A DNA stretch of 35,951 nt, taken from Flavobacteriales bacterium (lineage in GTDB: Bacteria; Bacteroidota; Bacteroidia; Flavobacteriales; UBA7430). Under the pieces are notes generated by a model, which ran no database searches, was not told where the DNA came from, and saw nothing but the letters and a program-made list of their open reading frames with translations. A program made the position numbers and the translations under genes. Below, piece after piece: positions 14,489 to 22,810 of the stretch. Every line of letters begins with the position of its first letter. Within the stretch, counting starts at the first letter, position 1. The stretch spans positions 1-35,951 of the forward strand of contig JANXFM010000143.1 in the NCBI GenBank assembly GCA_024959975.1, given 5' to 3'.

Positions 14489-14904
14489 TTTTTCGGAATC
14501 AAAAATCACTACAACTCGTTTACTTTATCACTAAACATTTTGCCCATAAGAGCATTTAAATATCCACAAATTTGAGTTTTAACACTCCAAACAGGATATA
14601 AAGCAAAGGTAATGCAATTTATTAATTTATCGAAATATGACGATAGCATTAAAAATGCTCCGATACACATGATCCGAAAAAGATATTCACTAAGGTAAAC
14701 GCCTAATAATCAACACATAATTTCACGATATTTAAATTGTTTTAGCAAACAGACTTCTAATTATTTTCCAGTATCTTAATGAAATACATTGCGTACCCTT
14801 AATTTATATGCATAAATTTACTCCGACAATAAATTTTGACCCAATAATTTAATCTACTGATAGTTTAGTACATTTGTACTCATATATTTTAAAATCTAAT
14901 TCCT
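14489..14904. other. Intergenic region between divergent TPR protein gene and dxs
   Basis: This 416-bp region holds no convincing gene. A minus-strand -7 box TACCTTTG (14604-14611) could serve the TPR protein, giving a leader of about 110 nt. A plus-strand -7 box TACATTTG (14869-14876) could serve dxs. Neither has a well-spaced -33 TTG. The rest is AT-rich with no recognisable element. Confidence 0.4.
14869..14876 (+). promoter_or_regulatory. -7 box upstream of dxs
   Basis: TACATTTG matches TAnnTTTG exactly and lies 28 bp before the TTG start codon of dxs, a typical leader length in this window. No -33 TTG is found at standard spacing. Confidence 0.5.
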
Positions 14905-16827
14905 TTGCCCAAAAGAGCAAATTCCATCTTAAGCACAATTGATTCGCCAAGTGATTTAAAAAAACTTGACGTTTCTGAGTTACATCAATTATCTAAAGAG
15001 CTTCGCCAATTTATTATCGATGTCGTTTCGGTAAATGGAGGGCATTTTGGAGCTAGCTTAGGTGTTGTTGAACTTTCAATAGCACTTCACTACGTATTTA
15101 ACACTCCTTACGATGAATTAATATGGGATGTTGGACACCAGGCTTATGGTCATAAAATTCTCACAGGAAGAAGGGATGTTTTTCATACAAACAGAAAATA
15201 CAAAGGCATTAGTGGATTTCCTAAGCGCGATGAAAGCGAATATGATGCTTTTGGTGTTGGACACTCTTCTACATCAATAGGAGCAGCGCTTGGAATGTCA
15301 ATTGCATCTCAACTAAAAGGTGAAAAAGACAAACAACATATTGCCGTAATTGGTGATGGCGCCCTTACTGGTGGGCAAGCTTTTGAGGCTCTTAACCATG
15401 CAGGTATGGCAGACTCTAACATACTTGTTGTATTAAACGACAACTGCATGTCGATCGATCCAAATGTGGGGGCATTAAAAGAATATTTAACCGACATCAC
15501 GACCTCTCATACTTACAACAAGATTAAAGATGAAGTTTGGGATTTACTAGGGAAATTCAGCAAATTTGGACCAAATGCACAGGCGATCGTTCAGAAGATA
15601 GAACATGCCGTTAAATCTTCTATGCTCGAGCAGAGTAATTACTTCGAATCATTAAACTTTAGGTATTTCGGTCCTGTTGATGGTCATGATGTAGAACATA
15701 TGGTCAAAATTTTAGAAGACTTAAAAGATATTCCAGGTCCTAAAATTTTACATTGTGTGACCACAAAAGGTAAAGGCTACCAACCTGCCGAAGAAGGAAA
15801 TAGTACTAAATGGCATGCCCCAGGTTTATTTAACAAAGAAACAGGCAAAATTTTCAGCATAGCAAAAGCTAAAACGGAAGCTCCAAAATATCAAGACGTA
15901 TTTGGACATACCATCATAGAACTTGCAAAAGAAAATGAAAAAATTGTTGGAATTACACCAGCAATGCCAACAGGTTGCTCACTAAAATACATGATGGAAG
16001 AAATTCCTGACAGGGTATTTGACGTTGGTATTGCAGAGCAACATGCTGTAACTTTTTCAGCAGGTATGGCAACTCAGGGATTAATCCCTTTTTGCAATAT
16101 TTATTCTTCATTCATGCAAAGAGCTTTTGACCAGGTAATACATGATGTTGCAATTCAAAAACTAAGTGTGATATTTTGTTTGGATCGTGCAGGTATAGTT
16201 GGAGAAGACGGCCCAACACACCATGGCTCATTTGATATTGCCTATTTCAGATGTATTCCAAATATGATTATCTCCGCACCAATGAATGAGGAGGAATTAA
16301 GAAATTTAATGTTTACAGCTCAAGAAAAAGAACACGGGCCTTTCGCCATCAGATACCCAAGAGGTAAAGGGGTGATGCCGGAATGGAAGACTGAGTTTAA
16401 ATCCATTGAAGTAGGTACGGGGCGTAAACTAAGAACCGGTAAAGACATTGCCATTCTCTCATTCGGTCATGTAGGAAACTATGCTACAGAAGTTTGTAAT
16501 GACTACGACAAAGAAGGTTTCCACATTGCTCATTACGACCTAAGATTTGCTAAGCCTCTTGACCAAAAAATGCTTCACCAGGTATTTGAAAACTATACAC
16601 ACATCATTACCCTTGAGGACGGGTGTATTACCGGAGGTGTGGGGTCTTCAGTTATTGAGTTTATGGCAGACAACCAATACAATGCCTCAGTGTATCGACT
16701 AGGCATACCTGATGAATTTATTGAACATGGCTCTCAGCTACAATTACATGCTGATTGTGGCTATGACAAAGAAAGTATCAAAAAGAAAATAGAGCAGATC
16801 AAGGGCAAACTAAAACTTGCGATATAA
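14905..16827 (+). CDS. dxs: 1-deoxy-D-xylulose-5-phosphate synthase
   Basis: This thiamine-diphosphate enzyme joins pyruvate and glyceraldehyde 3-phosphate, the first step of the MEP isoprenoid pathway. It has 640 residues, the normal length. Seen motifs are NGGHFGASLGVVEL, WDVGHQAYGHKILTGR, the ThDP/metal region GDGALTGGQAFEALNHAG, and the transketolase-type central motif EDGPTHHGSFD. The start is a TTG codon at 14905: the frame is closed by a TAA at 14890-14892, and the homologous N-terminus (STIDSPSDLKKLDVSEL) begins directly after it. It is monocistronic and convergent with the acc operon, sharing the terminator at 16892-16929. Its product feeds menaquinone and lipid-carrier synthesis. 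Confidence 0.96.
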   Translation: MPKRANSILSTIDSPSDLKKLDVSELHQLSKELRQFIIDVVSVNGGHFGASLGVVELSIALHYVFNTPYDELIWDVGHQAYGHKILTGRRDVFHTNRKYKGISGFPKRDESEYDAFGVGHSSTSIGAALGMSIASQLKGEKDKQHIAVIGDGALTGGQAFEALNHAGMADSNILVVLNDNCMSIDPNVGALKEYLTDITTSHTYNKIKDEVWDLLGKFSKFGPNAQAIVQKIEHAVKSSMLEQSNYFESLNFRYFGPVDGHDVEHMVKILEDLKDIPGPKILHCVTTKGKGYQPAEEGNSTKWHAPGLFNKETGKIFSIAKAKTEAPKYQDVFGHTIIELAKENEKIVGITPAMPTGCSLKYMMEEIPDRVFDVGIAEQHAVTFSAGMATQGLIPFCNIYSSFMQRAFDQVIHDVAIQKLSVIFCLDRAGIVGEDGPTHHGSFDIAYFRCIPNMIISAPMNEEELRNLMFTAQEKEHGPFAIRYPRGKGVMPEWKTEFKSIEVGTGRKLRTGKDIAILSFGHVGNYATEVCNDYDKEGFHIAHYDLRFAKPLDQKMLHQVFENYTHIITLEDGCITGGVGSSVIEFMADNQYNASVYRLGIPDEFIEHGSQLQLHADCGYDKESIKKKIEQIKGKLKLAI

Positions 16828-16891
16828 ATAAAAACTTGTTTTATTAAATCATTGTTATCCTCAGTAAGATTAATACAAAAAACCCTTTGTC

Positions 16892-16929
16892 AAAAAAAAT
16901 TCCAACCCGCTTAAACGGATTGGAATTTT
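16892..16929. terminator. Bidirectional terminator between dxs and accC
   Basis: Arms AAAATTCCAA (16896-16905) and TTGGAATTTT (16920-16929) pair perfectly around a 14-nt loop that can extend by a CCG/CGG pairing. An A8 run on the left gives a U-tract for minus-strand RNA; the right arm ends in TTTT for plus-strand RNA. Confidence 0.82.
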
Positions 16930-16950
16930 ATGTGATAAATGAAAATCGTG

Positions 16951-18297
16951 TTAGCCCTTAAAGACAAAATCTTCCATAAACTTAGTAGTATAATTTCCAG
17001 ATCTGTAATCTTCGTTATCCATTAATTGTAAGTGGAATGGAATCGTAGTCTTCACGCCTTCAATAGTAAACTCACTCAAAGCTCTTTTCATCTTCTCTAT
17101 AGCCGCATCTCTGGTTTGGGCAACAACAATAAGCTTGGCAATCATTGAATCGTAATAAGGGGGAATAACGTACCCTGAATACACATGTGTATCTACACGT
17201 ACGCCATGACCACCGGGAGCATGATATGTAGTAATCTTACCGGGGCAAGGTCTAAAGTCATTCGTTGGATCCTCAGCATTAATACGACACTCAATAGCAT
17301 GAAGGCTAGGTTCGTAATTTTTGCCAGTAATAGGAATTCCGGCAGCAACTTTTATTTGCTCAGCGATTAAATCGTAGTTAATTACCTCTTCCGTTACCGG
17401 ATGCTCCACCTGAATACGCGTATTCATTTCCATAAAATAGAAATTCCGATCCTTGTCAACTAAAAACTCTACAGTACCGGCACCTTCATATTTTACGGCT
17501 TCGGCAGCTTTTACAGCAGCCTTACCCATACGCTTGCGAAGTTCTTTTGTCATAAATGGAGACGGAGCTTCTTCAGTAAGTTTTTGATGTCTCCTTTGAA
17601 CAGAACAATCTCTTTCAGACAAATGGCAAGCCCTTCCTGTTGAATCACCAATGATTTGTATTTCAATATGACGAGGTTCAACAATTAACTTCTCCATATA
17701 CATAGCATCGTTTCCAAAAGCAGCATCCGCTTCCTGACGAGCAGAATCCCAGGCAGCCTGGAATTGATCTAATTCAAAAACAGCACGCATACCTTTACCA
17801 CCACCACCGGCAGTAGCTTTTAACATGACAGGGAAACCTATTTCAATAGCAAGCTTTTCAGCCTCTTCATAGGTTTCTAAAATACCCTCAGAACCAGGAA
17901 TTGTAGGAACTCCAGCAGCCTTCATAGTTGCCTTGGCATTTGCCTTATCACCCATCCCATCAATCATTTCCGGAGAAGCACCAATAAATTTCAAATTGTT
18001 CTCTTCACAAATTTTCGAGAAATTAGAGTTTTCAGCTAAAAAACCATAACCCGGATGAATTGCATCAGCATTCGTTATTTCTGCTGCAGCAATAATATTA
18101 GGGATTTTTAAATATGAATCTGCACTAGTAGCAGGACCAATACATACGGCTTCATCGGCAAACTTAACATGCAAACTATCTGCATCTGCAGATGAATATA
18201 CTGCAACCGTTTTAATACCCATTTCTCTGACGGTACGAATAACTCGCAACGCTATTTCACCACGATTAGCGATCAAAATTTTCTTAAACATAGTCAT
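16951..18297 (-). CDS. accC: Acetyl-CoA carboxylase, biotin carboxylase subunit
   Basis: This ATP-grasp enzyme carboxylates biotin on BCCP using bicarbonate, the first half of the acetyl-CoA carboxylase reaction in fatty acid synthesis. The 448 residues carry IANRGEIALRVIRT, the glycine-rich ATP loop ATAGGGGKGMR, RDCSVQRRHQKL and FLEMNTRIQVEHPVTE-type residues (here FYFMEMNTRIQVEHPVTE). Two ATG codons start the frame (MTMFKK); the second (18291) matches the usual MFKKILIANRGE. The gene is last in the DUF177-rpmF-plsX-fabH-accB-accC operon and ends at a bidirectional terminator. The carboxyltransferase subunits are not in this window. Confidence 0.96.
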   Translation of the reverse strand: MTMFKKILIANRGEIALRVIRTVREMGIKTVAVYSSADADSLHVKFADEAVCIGPATSADSYLKIPNIIAAAEITNADAIHPGYGFLAENSNFSKICEENNLKFIGASPEMIDGMGDKANAKATMKAAGVPTIPGSEGILETYEEAEKLAIEIGFPVMLKATAGGGGKGMRAVFELDQFQAAWDSARQEADAAFGNDAMYMEKLIVEPRHIEIQIIGDSTGRACHLSERDCSVQRRHQKLTEEAPSPFMTKELRKRMGKAAVKAAEAVKYEGAGTVEFLVDKDRNFYFMEMNTRIQVEHPVTEEVINYDLIAEQIKVAAGIPITGKNYEPSLHAIECRINAEDPTNDFRPCPGKITTYHAPGGHGVRVDTHVYSGYVIPPYYDSMIAKLIVVAQTRDAAIEKMKRALSEFTIEGVKTTIPFHLQLMDNEDYRSGNYTTKFMEDFVFKG

Positions 18298-18315
18298 CGT
18301 TTATGTTTTAAAAAA

Positions 18316-18828
18316 TTATGAAGGATCTACCAAAAATAATGGCTGATCATATTCGATTGGACTCATGTCTTCTACCAATACTTTTACGATTTTACCAGAA
18401 ACTTCTGACTCGATTTCGTTGAATAATTTCATTGCTTCAACGACACAAACAACCGTTCCACTACTTACTTCATCGCCAACACTTACAAAAGAATCTTTAT
18501 CAGGTGCCGGTTTTCGGTAAAAAGTCCCAATCATTGGCGACTTAATTGTAATGTAATTTGATTCATCAGCAGCAAGGCTGGAAGCCGGTGTTTCGGTCCC
18601 TTCTGGGACAGCAGCAACTACAGGAGCCACTTGAACTGCTACAGGAGCGATTCCCGGTGCTGCAGCGATAGGGATTTGCTGTACGATTGTTTCCACTTGC
18701 CCTTTACCCTTTCTAGGAGGAGTTTTAATTGAAATTTTCATTTCACCAATTTCCAAATCTACTTCGGAAACACCTGACTTAGCAACGAACTTAATCAGTT
18801 CTTGAATTTCTTTGATATCTAATGCCAT
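18316..18828 (-). CDS. accB: Acetyl-CoA carboxylase biotin carboxyl carrier protein
   Basis: This 170-residue carrier has an N-terminal AccC-interacting region (DIKEIQELIKFVAKSGVSEV) and a flexible Ala/Pro/Val-rich linker (about 50-80). The biotinyl domain is at about 92-168. The biotinylated lysine is K134 in the conserved EAMKLFNEIE, and the conserved SPMIGTFYRKPAPD precedes it. It carries carboxybiotin between AccC and the carboxyltransferase. It lies 18 bp upstream of accC and 27 bp downstream of fabH, in one transcript. Confidence 0.97.
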   Translation of the reverse strand: MALDIKEIQELIKFVAKSGVSEVDLEIGEMKISIKTPPRKGKGQVETIVQQIPIAAAPGIAPVAVQVAPVVAAVPEGTETPASSLAADESNYITIKSPMIGTFYRKPAPDKDSFVSVGDEVSSGTVVCVVEAMKLFNEIESEVSGKIVKVLVEDMSPIEYDQPLFLVDPS

Positions 18829-18855
18829 AACAATAATTAATGTTACTTTTTCTTT

Positions 18856-19845
18856 TTAGTATGCCCATTTAAGGTAGATAGAGCCCCAGGTAAAACCGCC
18901 ACCAAAAGCAGCTAATACCAGATTATCCCCTTTATTTAATTTATCTTCCCACTCCCATAAACACAATGGGATTGTTCCGTTTGTTGTATTCCCGTATTTC
19001 TGAATATTCAACATTACCTTTTCTGTTCCAACACCCATTCTACGTGCAGTTGCATCAATAATACGCTTGTTCGCCTGATGCGGAACCAACCAGGCAATAT
19101 CATCACCTGTTAGGTTATTCCGCTCCATAATTTCGGCAGAAACATCTGCCATATTTGTAACCGCAAACTTAAACACGGTTTTACCATCTTGGTAAATATA
19201 ATGCTCTTTTGCGTCAACCGTTTCATGTGTCGAAGGATTTACAGAACCCCCACCTTTCATTTGCAAATAATCTCTTCCAGATCCATCACTTTTTAAAATA
19301 GCATCTTGGATTCCTAAACCTTCTTCATTTGGCTCTAACAATACGGCTCCGGCTCCATCACCAAAGATCACACAAGTTGTCCTTTCCTCATAATTAACAA
19401 TCGATGACATTTTATCAGCACCAACTACAATTACTTTTTTATATGCCCCCGACTCTATGTATTTTGAAGCGGTTGACAAAGAAAATAAAAAACCGGAACA
19501 AGCTGCCATTAAATCAAAAGCAAAAGCATTTTTCGCTCCAACTTTATCTGCAATAATACAGGCTGTAGAAGGAAAAAGCATATCCGGAGTTGCGGTTGCA
19601 CAGATGATCAAATCGATCTCTTCTGCCTTCATATTTTTCTTTTCCAACAATCCTTTAACTGCGTTAGCACCTAAATCTGAAGAGCCTAGACCTTCTCCTT
19701 TAAGGATTCTTCTTTCTTTAATTCCAGTTCGCGAAGTAATCCACTCATCATTAGTATCTACCATAGTAGACAACTCTTGATTTGTTAACTTGTATTCAGG
19801 AACCCAACCGTTAATCCCTGTAATAGCTGCTGTTATTTTACTCAT
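18856..19845 (-). CDS. fabH: 3-oxoacyl-ACP synthase III (KAS III)
   Basis: KAS III condenses acyl-CoA with malonyl-ACP to start fatty acid chains. This 329-residue protein keeps the complete Cys-His-Asn triad: C116 in DLMAACSGFL, H256 in VPHQANKRI and N286 in YGNTTNGTIPL. The N-terminal DTNDEWITSRTGIKERRI and C-terminal AAFGGGFTWGS are typical. Its ATG overlaps the plsX stop by 4 bp, implying coupled translation. It belongs to the lipid operon with accB and accC downstream. Confidence 0.97.
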   Translation of the reverse strand: MSKITAAITGINGWVPEYKLTNQELSTMVDTNDEWITSRTGIKERRILKGEGLGSSDLGANAVKGLLEKKNMKAEEIDLIICATATPDMLFPSTACIIADKVGAKNAFAFDLMAACSGFLFSLSTASKYIESGAYKKVIVVGADKMSSIVNYEERTTCVIFGDGAGAVLLEPNEEGLGIQDAILKSDGSGRDYLQMKGGGSVNPSTHETVDAKEHYIYQDGKTVFKFAVTNMADVSAEIMERNNLTGDDIAWLVPHQANKRIIDATARRMGVGTEKVMLNIQKYGNTTNGTIPLCLWEWEDKLNKGDNLVLAAFGGGFTWGSIYLKWAY

Positions 19846-20783
19846 TCTTGAAATGCTTGTTTAATTTTTTCAGATAGTTTTGCTTGAATGACTTCTGCAG
19901 TATGCAAAAGCATATTTTTTATGGCTTTATCATTGGAAATTCCATGTCCAATCATAACAGTTCCATTAACGCCTAAAATTGGAGTCCCTCCATAGTTTTC
20001 GTAATTAAAACGATCAAAATATTCGTCTTTTAAACCTCTTTTTTTCGTCAACTCATAAAAAGCTTCTGCTTGTTTTAAAACAACATTTCCAGTAAAACCA
20101 TCACAAACGATCACATCAGCACTATCGTTAAACAAATCTCGACCTTCTACATTCCCCACAAAGTTAAATTCTTCTGTGTCTTTCATCAAATTATATGCAG
20201 CCTGACATAATAAATTTCCTTTCCCTTCTTCTTCACCAATATTTAGCAAAGCAACTTTTGGATTTGTAATTCCATGCACATGCTCTACATATAATGAGCC
20301 CAAAATAGCAAATTGATTTAACACATCCGGCTTACAATCGGCATTAATACCTACATCTAAAATTAACCCTACACCACCTTGTTCCTTTGGAAGAATACTT
20401 GTAACAGAAGGTCTAATTACACCAGCTACAGACTTTATCGTATAAAATGCCCCTACTAACATTGCACCTGAATTCCCAGCACTGGCAAAGCCATCAATAG
20501 CTCCTTCTTTTAATAGATTAAAACCAACGGAAATAGAGGATTCAGGCTTTTTCAAAAATGCTTTTGTAGGGTGCTCTCCCATGCCTATAACATCAGGAGC
20601 ATGTACAATATCAAATGCATCGTTGGCAACACGTCCCTTTTCAAGTTCTGTTCTTATCTTTGATTCGTCACCAATCAAAACGACATGCGAACTCTCAGGT
20701 AATTCCTGCAAGGCAAGCAAAGCACCTTTTATAGTTGTCGAAGGAGCAAAATCTCCTCCCATTACGTCTAATCCTATTCGCAT
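19842..20783 (-). CDS. plsX: Phosphate acyltransferase PlsX
   Basis: PlsX converts acyl-ACP to acyl-phosphate, the donor for PlsY in phospholipid synthesis. The 313 residues include the start MRIGLDVMGGDFAP, VIGMGEHPTKAFLKKPESSI, GFASAGNSGAMLVGA and VCDGFTGNVVLK, all characteristic. It lies between rpmF and fabH in the classic DUF177-rpmF-plsX-fabH order. A terminator-like hairpin with its U-tract sits directly upstream of the ATG (20788-20840). Expression may therefore be attenuated relative to rpmF. Confidence 0.97.
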   Translation of the reverse strand: MRIGLDVMGGDFAPSTTIKGALLALQELPESSHVVLIGDESKIRTELEKGRVANDAFDIVHAPDVIGMGEHPTKAFLKKPESSISVGFNLLKEGAIDGFASAGNSGAMLVGAFYTIKSVAGVIRPSVTSILPKEQGGVGLILDVGINADCKPDVLNQFAILGSLYVEHVHGITNPKVALLNIGEEEGKGNLLCQAAYNLMKDTEEFNFVGNVEGRDLFNDSADVIVCDGFTGNVVLKQAEAFYELTKKRGLKDEYFDRFNYENYGGTPILGVNGTVMIGHGISNDKAIKNMLLHTAEVIQAKLSEKIKQAFQE

Positions 20784-20787
20784 TTCT

Positions 20788-20840
20788 TGTAAAATAAAAA
20801 TGTAGATCTAAACCTCATAAAACAGGGCTTAAATCTACAT
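20788..20840 (-). terminator. Terminator/attenuator-like hairpin between rpmF and plsX
   Basis: Minus-strand RNA forms a continuous 15-bp stem (arms 20826-20840 and 20800-20814, AUGUAGAU/AUCUACAU at the base) with two G-U pairs and an 11-nt loop, followed by UUUUUAUUUU (20790-20799). The two G-U pairs would be C-A mismatches on the plus strand, so the structure belongs to the operon's RNA. It ends only about six bases before the plsX ATG. Confidence 0.75.
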
Positions 20841-20870
20841 AAAATCTTGGTACGTGCAGTAAAACAGAAT

Positions 20871-20889
20871 AAAAAATCACTCAAGAGTG
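20871..20889 (-). terminator. Short hairpin with U-tract after rpmF
   Basis: Minus-strand RNA reads CACUC-UU-GAGUG (20878-20889) followed by A and six U residues (20871-20876), 22 bp after the rpmF stop. The stem is short with a very tight loop, so it is at best a weak terminator in tandem with the stronger one downstream. Confidence 0.4.
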
Positions 20890-20911
20890 GTAAATTATTT
20901 TGCAAAACGTA

Positions 20912-21088
20912 CTACTCAATAACTACGTTACCTTTGTAATACATTTTTCCCTCATGCCAGTATGCTCTATGATACAAGTGAGCTTCACCGGTAGTAGAAC
21001 ATACAGCTACAGTAGGAGCTTCCGCTTTGTAGTGCGTTCTTCTCTTGTCACGTCTTTGTTTCGATATTTTTCGTTTAGGATGTGCCAT
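20912..21088 (-). CDS. rpmF: 50S ribosomal protein L32, zinc-free (cysteine-poor) form
   Basis: This 58-residue protein runs from ATG 21086-21088 to TAG 20912-20914. The basic start MAHPKRKISKQRRDKRRTHY and GEAHLYHRAYWHEGKMYYKG identify L32. The zinc-ribbon form has four cysteines (CPNCG and CGxCG); here a single cysteine remains (C30) and the second pair is replaced by YWHEGKMYY. It is thus the metal-independent type, as seen in flavobacteria. It lies 6 bp after the DUF177 gene, in the conserved arrangement upstream of plsX. Confidence 0.96.
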   Translation of the reverse strand: MAHPKRKISKQRRDKRRTHYKAEAPTVAVCSTTGEAHLYHRAYWHEGKMYYKGNVVIE

Positions 21089-21094
21089 TTTACG

Positions 21095-21625
21095 CTATTC
21101 TTTATCCGTTAGTAAATTTTTTAATGCCGACCATCGATCATCAACATCATCTTTTTCGTCTTGTTCGTGGTATTCTTCTAATCTTTTCAACACGTCTTCA
21201 TCACAAACCTGCCCATTGGTCTCTTCGTCATGAAACCTTCTGGAAGGCAAACCTAAAGCAATGGTTTCATAAACCATATGAGAAACATTAATTTCATGCT
21301 CATCATTTCCTAAAATCAGGACATCGTCAGTATTATTGAAATCTTCTTGAGAGAATTTCACAATTCTCATTTCCTGATGCTGAAGAGGCAATTTTAACCC
21401 TCCCCCACATCGATCACAAAGACTCTGCATACTGCCTTTTACATGAAATGTTAATTCCATCAAATTTGATCTTTTCGTTAAAATCAAATCAATCTGAAGG
21501 CAACCTTCTTGTAACTCAATGTTGTCAAATTCTTTAAAGAACTTCCCATCAACTTCAAATTGATACGAATGATCTCCCAACTTAAGCCCTACTATGGGTA
21601 TAATGAAATCAGTAAGCGCATCCAT
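21095..21625 (-). CDS. DUF177/YceD-family protein, 23S rRNA accumulation protein-like
   Basis: The protein is 176 residues from the ATG at 21623-21625 (MDALTDFIIPIVGLKLG). A TTG eight codons further upstream (21649) is unlikely because it overlaps the -7 box. The YceD/DUF177 pattern is visible: KEFDNIELQEGCLQIDLILTK, a CDRCGGGL motif (family CxRC type), and an acidic C-terminus ending SALKNLLTDKE, with WSALKNLL as the family signature. In E. coli YceD affects 23S rRNA accumulation, and the gene is almost always linked to rpmF. It heads the lipid operon. Confidence 0.92.
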   Translation of the reverse strand: MDALTDFIIPIVGLKLGDHSYQFEVDGKFFKEFDNIELQEGCLQIDLILTKRSNLMELTFHVKGSMQSLCDRCGGGLKLPLQHQEMRIVKFSQEDFNNTDDVLILGNDEHEINVSHMVYETIALGLPSRRFHDEETNGQVCDEDVLKRLEEYHEQDEKDDVDDRWSALKNLLTDKE

Positions 21626-21646
21626 TCCTATTAGTTTTTGGGTTTG

Positions 21647-21654
21647 CAAAGATA
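21647..21654 (-). promoter_or_regulatory. -7 box of the DUF177-rpmF-plsX-fabH-accBC operon
   Basis: The minus strand reads TATCTTTG, a perfect TAnnTTTG. It lies 21 bp upstream of the ATG at 21625 and fixes that codon as the start. No clear TTG -33 was seen. Confidence 0.55.
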
Positions 21655-21711
21655 GAAATATTTTTTGTTAATAAAACTAATCCTTAAGCTCCTATTTCAT
21701 AACAATTTTGG

Positions 21712-22806
21712 CTATCCCCCTTTTTTGGACTTTGATTGCCATTTTTTATTTGATGGTGGGGTTATTGGCAAAGGATTCTCATTTAATTTTAAAAACTCCT
21801 TTCTGTTTTTATACACCTTACAGGCTGCATATACTGCCTCGCGAAATGAAGATTCTTGCGCCTCATTTTTCCCTGCTAAATCGTAAGCCGTTCCATGATC
21901 CGGAGATGTTCTAACAACAGACAACCCCGCAGTAAAATTCACACCTTTATTAAAAGACATGGTCTTAAAAGGTATTAAACCCTGATCGTGATACATAGCC
22001 AATACCGCATCAAACTGCGTAAATGCATCAGAAGCAAAAAAACTATCAGCAGAATAGGGTCCGTAAACCAATTTCCCGGAATCAAAAGCTTTTTTCACAG
22101 CCGGAATAATAAGCTCCTCATCTTCCTTTCCGATAACACCTTTATCTCCACTGTGAGGATTTAAACCCAACACAGCAATTTTCGGTTTTCGAATTTTAAA
22201 ATCACTCTTTAAGGAATAGTCAATTTGCTCTACCTTTTCCAAAATCTTGTCTTCTGAAATAGCCGAAGCAACATCAGCAATAGGAATATGACCCGTAACT
22301 ACTCCTATTCGCAGTGAATCAGCGATCATAAACATCAATGCATCGCCTCCATCAAATTCCTTCGCTAAATACTCAGTATGTCCCGGAAAATTAAACTCTT
22401 CCGACTGAATATTATGTTTATTTATTGGAGCTGTAACCAGCGCATCAACCTCTCCTTTTTTCAAAGCATCAACTGCTGCAGTTAATGACTTTAAAGCATA
22501 CGCTCCGCCTTCGGCAGTTTCCTCACCTAAACTCAATTTCACATCACCATCCCAACAATTAATAAGATTCGCTCTTTTGGAAATTATTTTTGCATTGGGC
22601 TTTACAAAGTTGAAACTGAAGTTTTTCATCCCCATCTCTTTCTGATAAGCCATTGCATAATTTGAAGATGCATAAACCACCGGCGTACATAAATCAAAAA
22701 TGCGATTATCAGAAAATGCTTTCATAATAACCTCTAATCCGATTCCGTTAATATCACCAACAGAAATCCCTAAACGGACTTTCCTTGTTTTTGATTCACT
22801 TCCCAT
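21712..22806 (-). CDS. pdxA: 4-hydroxythreonine-4-phosphate dehydrogenase
   Basis: PdxA oxidises 4-phosphohydroxy-L-threonine in the DXP-dependent pyridoxal phosphate pathway. The 364 residues contain GISVGDINGIGLEV, TAPINKHNI, GHTEYLAKEF (metal-binding His), GLNPHSGDKG, and MYHDQGLIPFKTM with a second metal-binding His. SPDHGTAYDLAGK carries the third. The C-terminus has an extra basic tail (about 350-364, PPSNKKWQSKSKKGG). It starts 4 bp after pepA and is probably cotranscribed with it. dxs, whose product DXP enters the same pathway, is also in this window. Confidence 0.96.
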   Translation of the reverse strand: MGSESKTRKVRLGISVGDINGIGLEVIMKAFSDNRIFDLCTPVVYASSNYAMAYQKEMGMKNFSFNFVKPNAKIISKRANLINCWDGDVKLSLGEETAEGGAYALKSLTAAVDALKKGEVDALVTAPINKHNIQSEEFNFPGHTEYLAKEFDGGDALMFMIADSLRIGVVTGHIPIADVASAISEDKILEKVEQIDYSLKSDFKIRKPKIAVLGLNPHSGDKGVIGKEDEELIIPAVKKAFDSGKLVYGPYSADSFFASDAFTQFDAVLAMYHDQGLIPFKTMSFNKGVNFTAGLSVVRTSPDHGTAYDLAGKNEAQESSFREAVYAACKVYKNRKEFLKLNENPLPITPPSNKKWQSKSKKGG

Positions 22807-22810
22807 TCTT

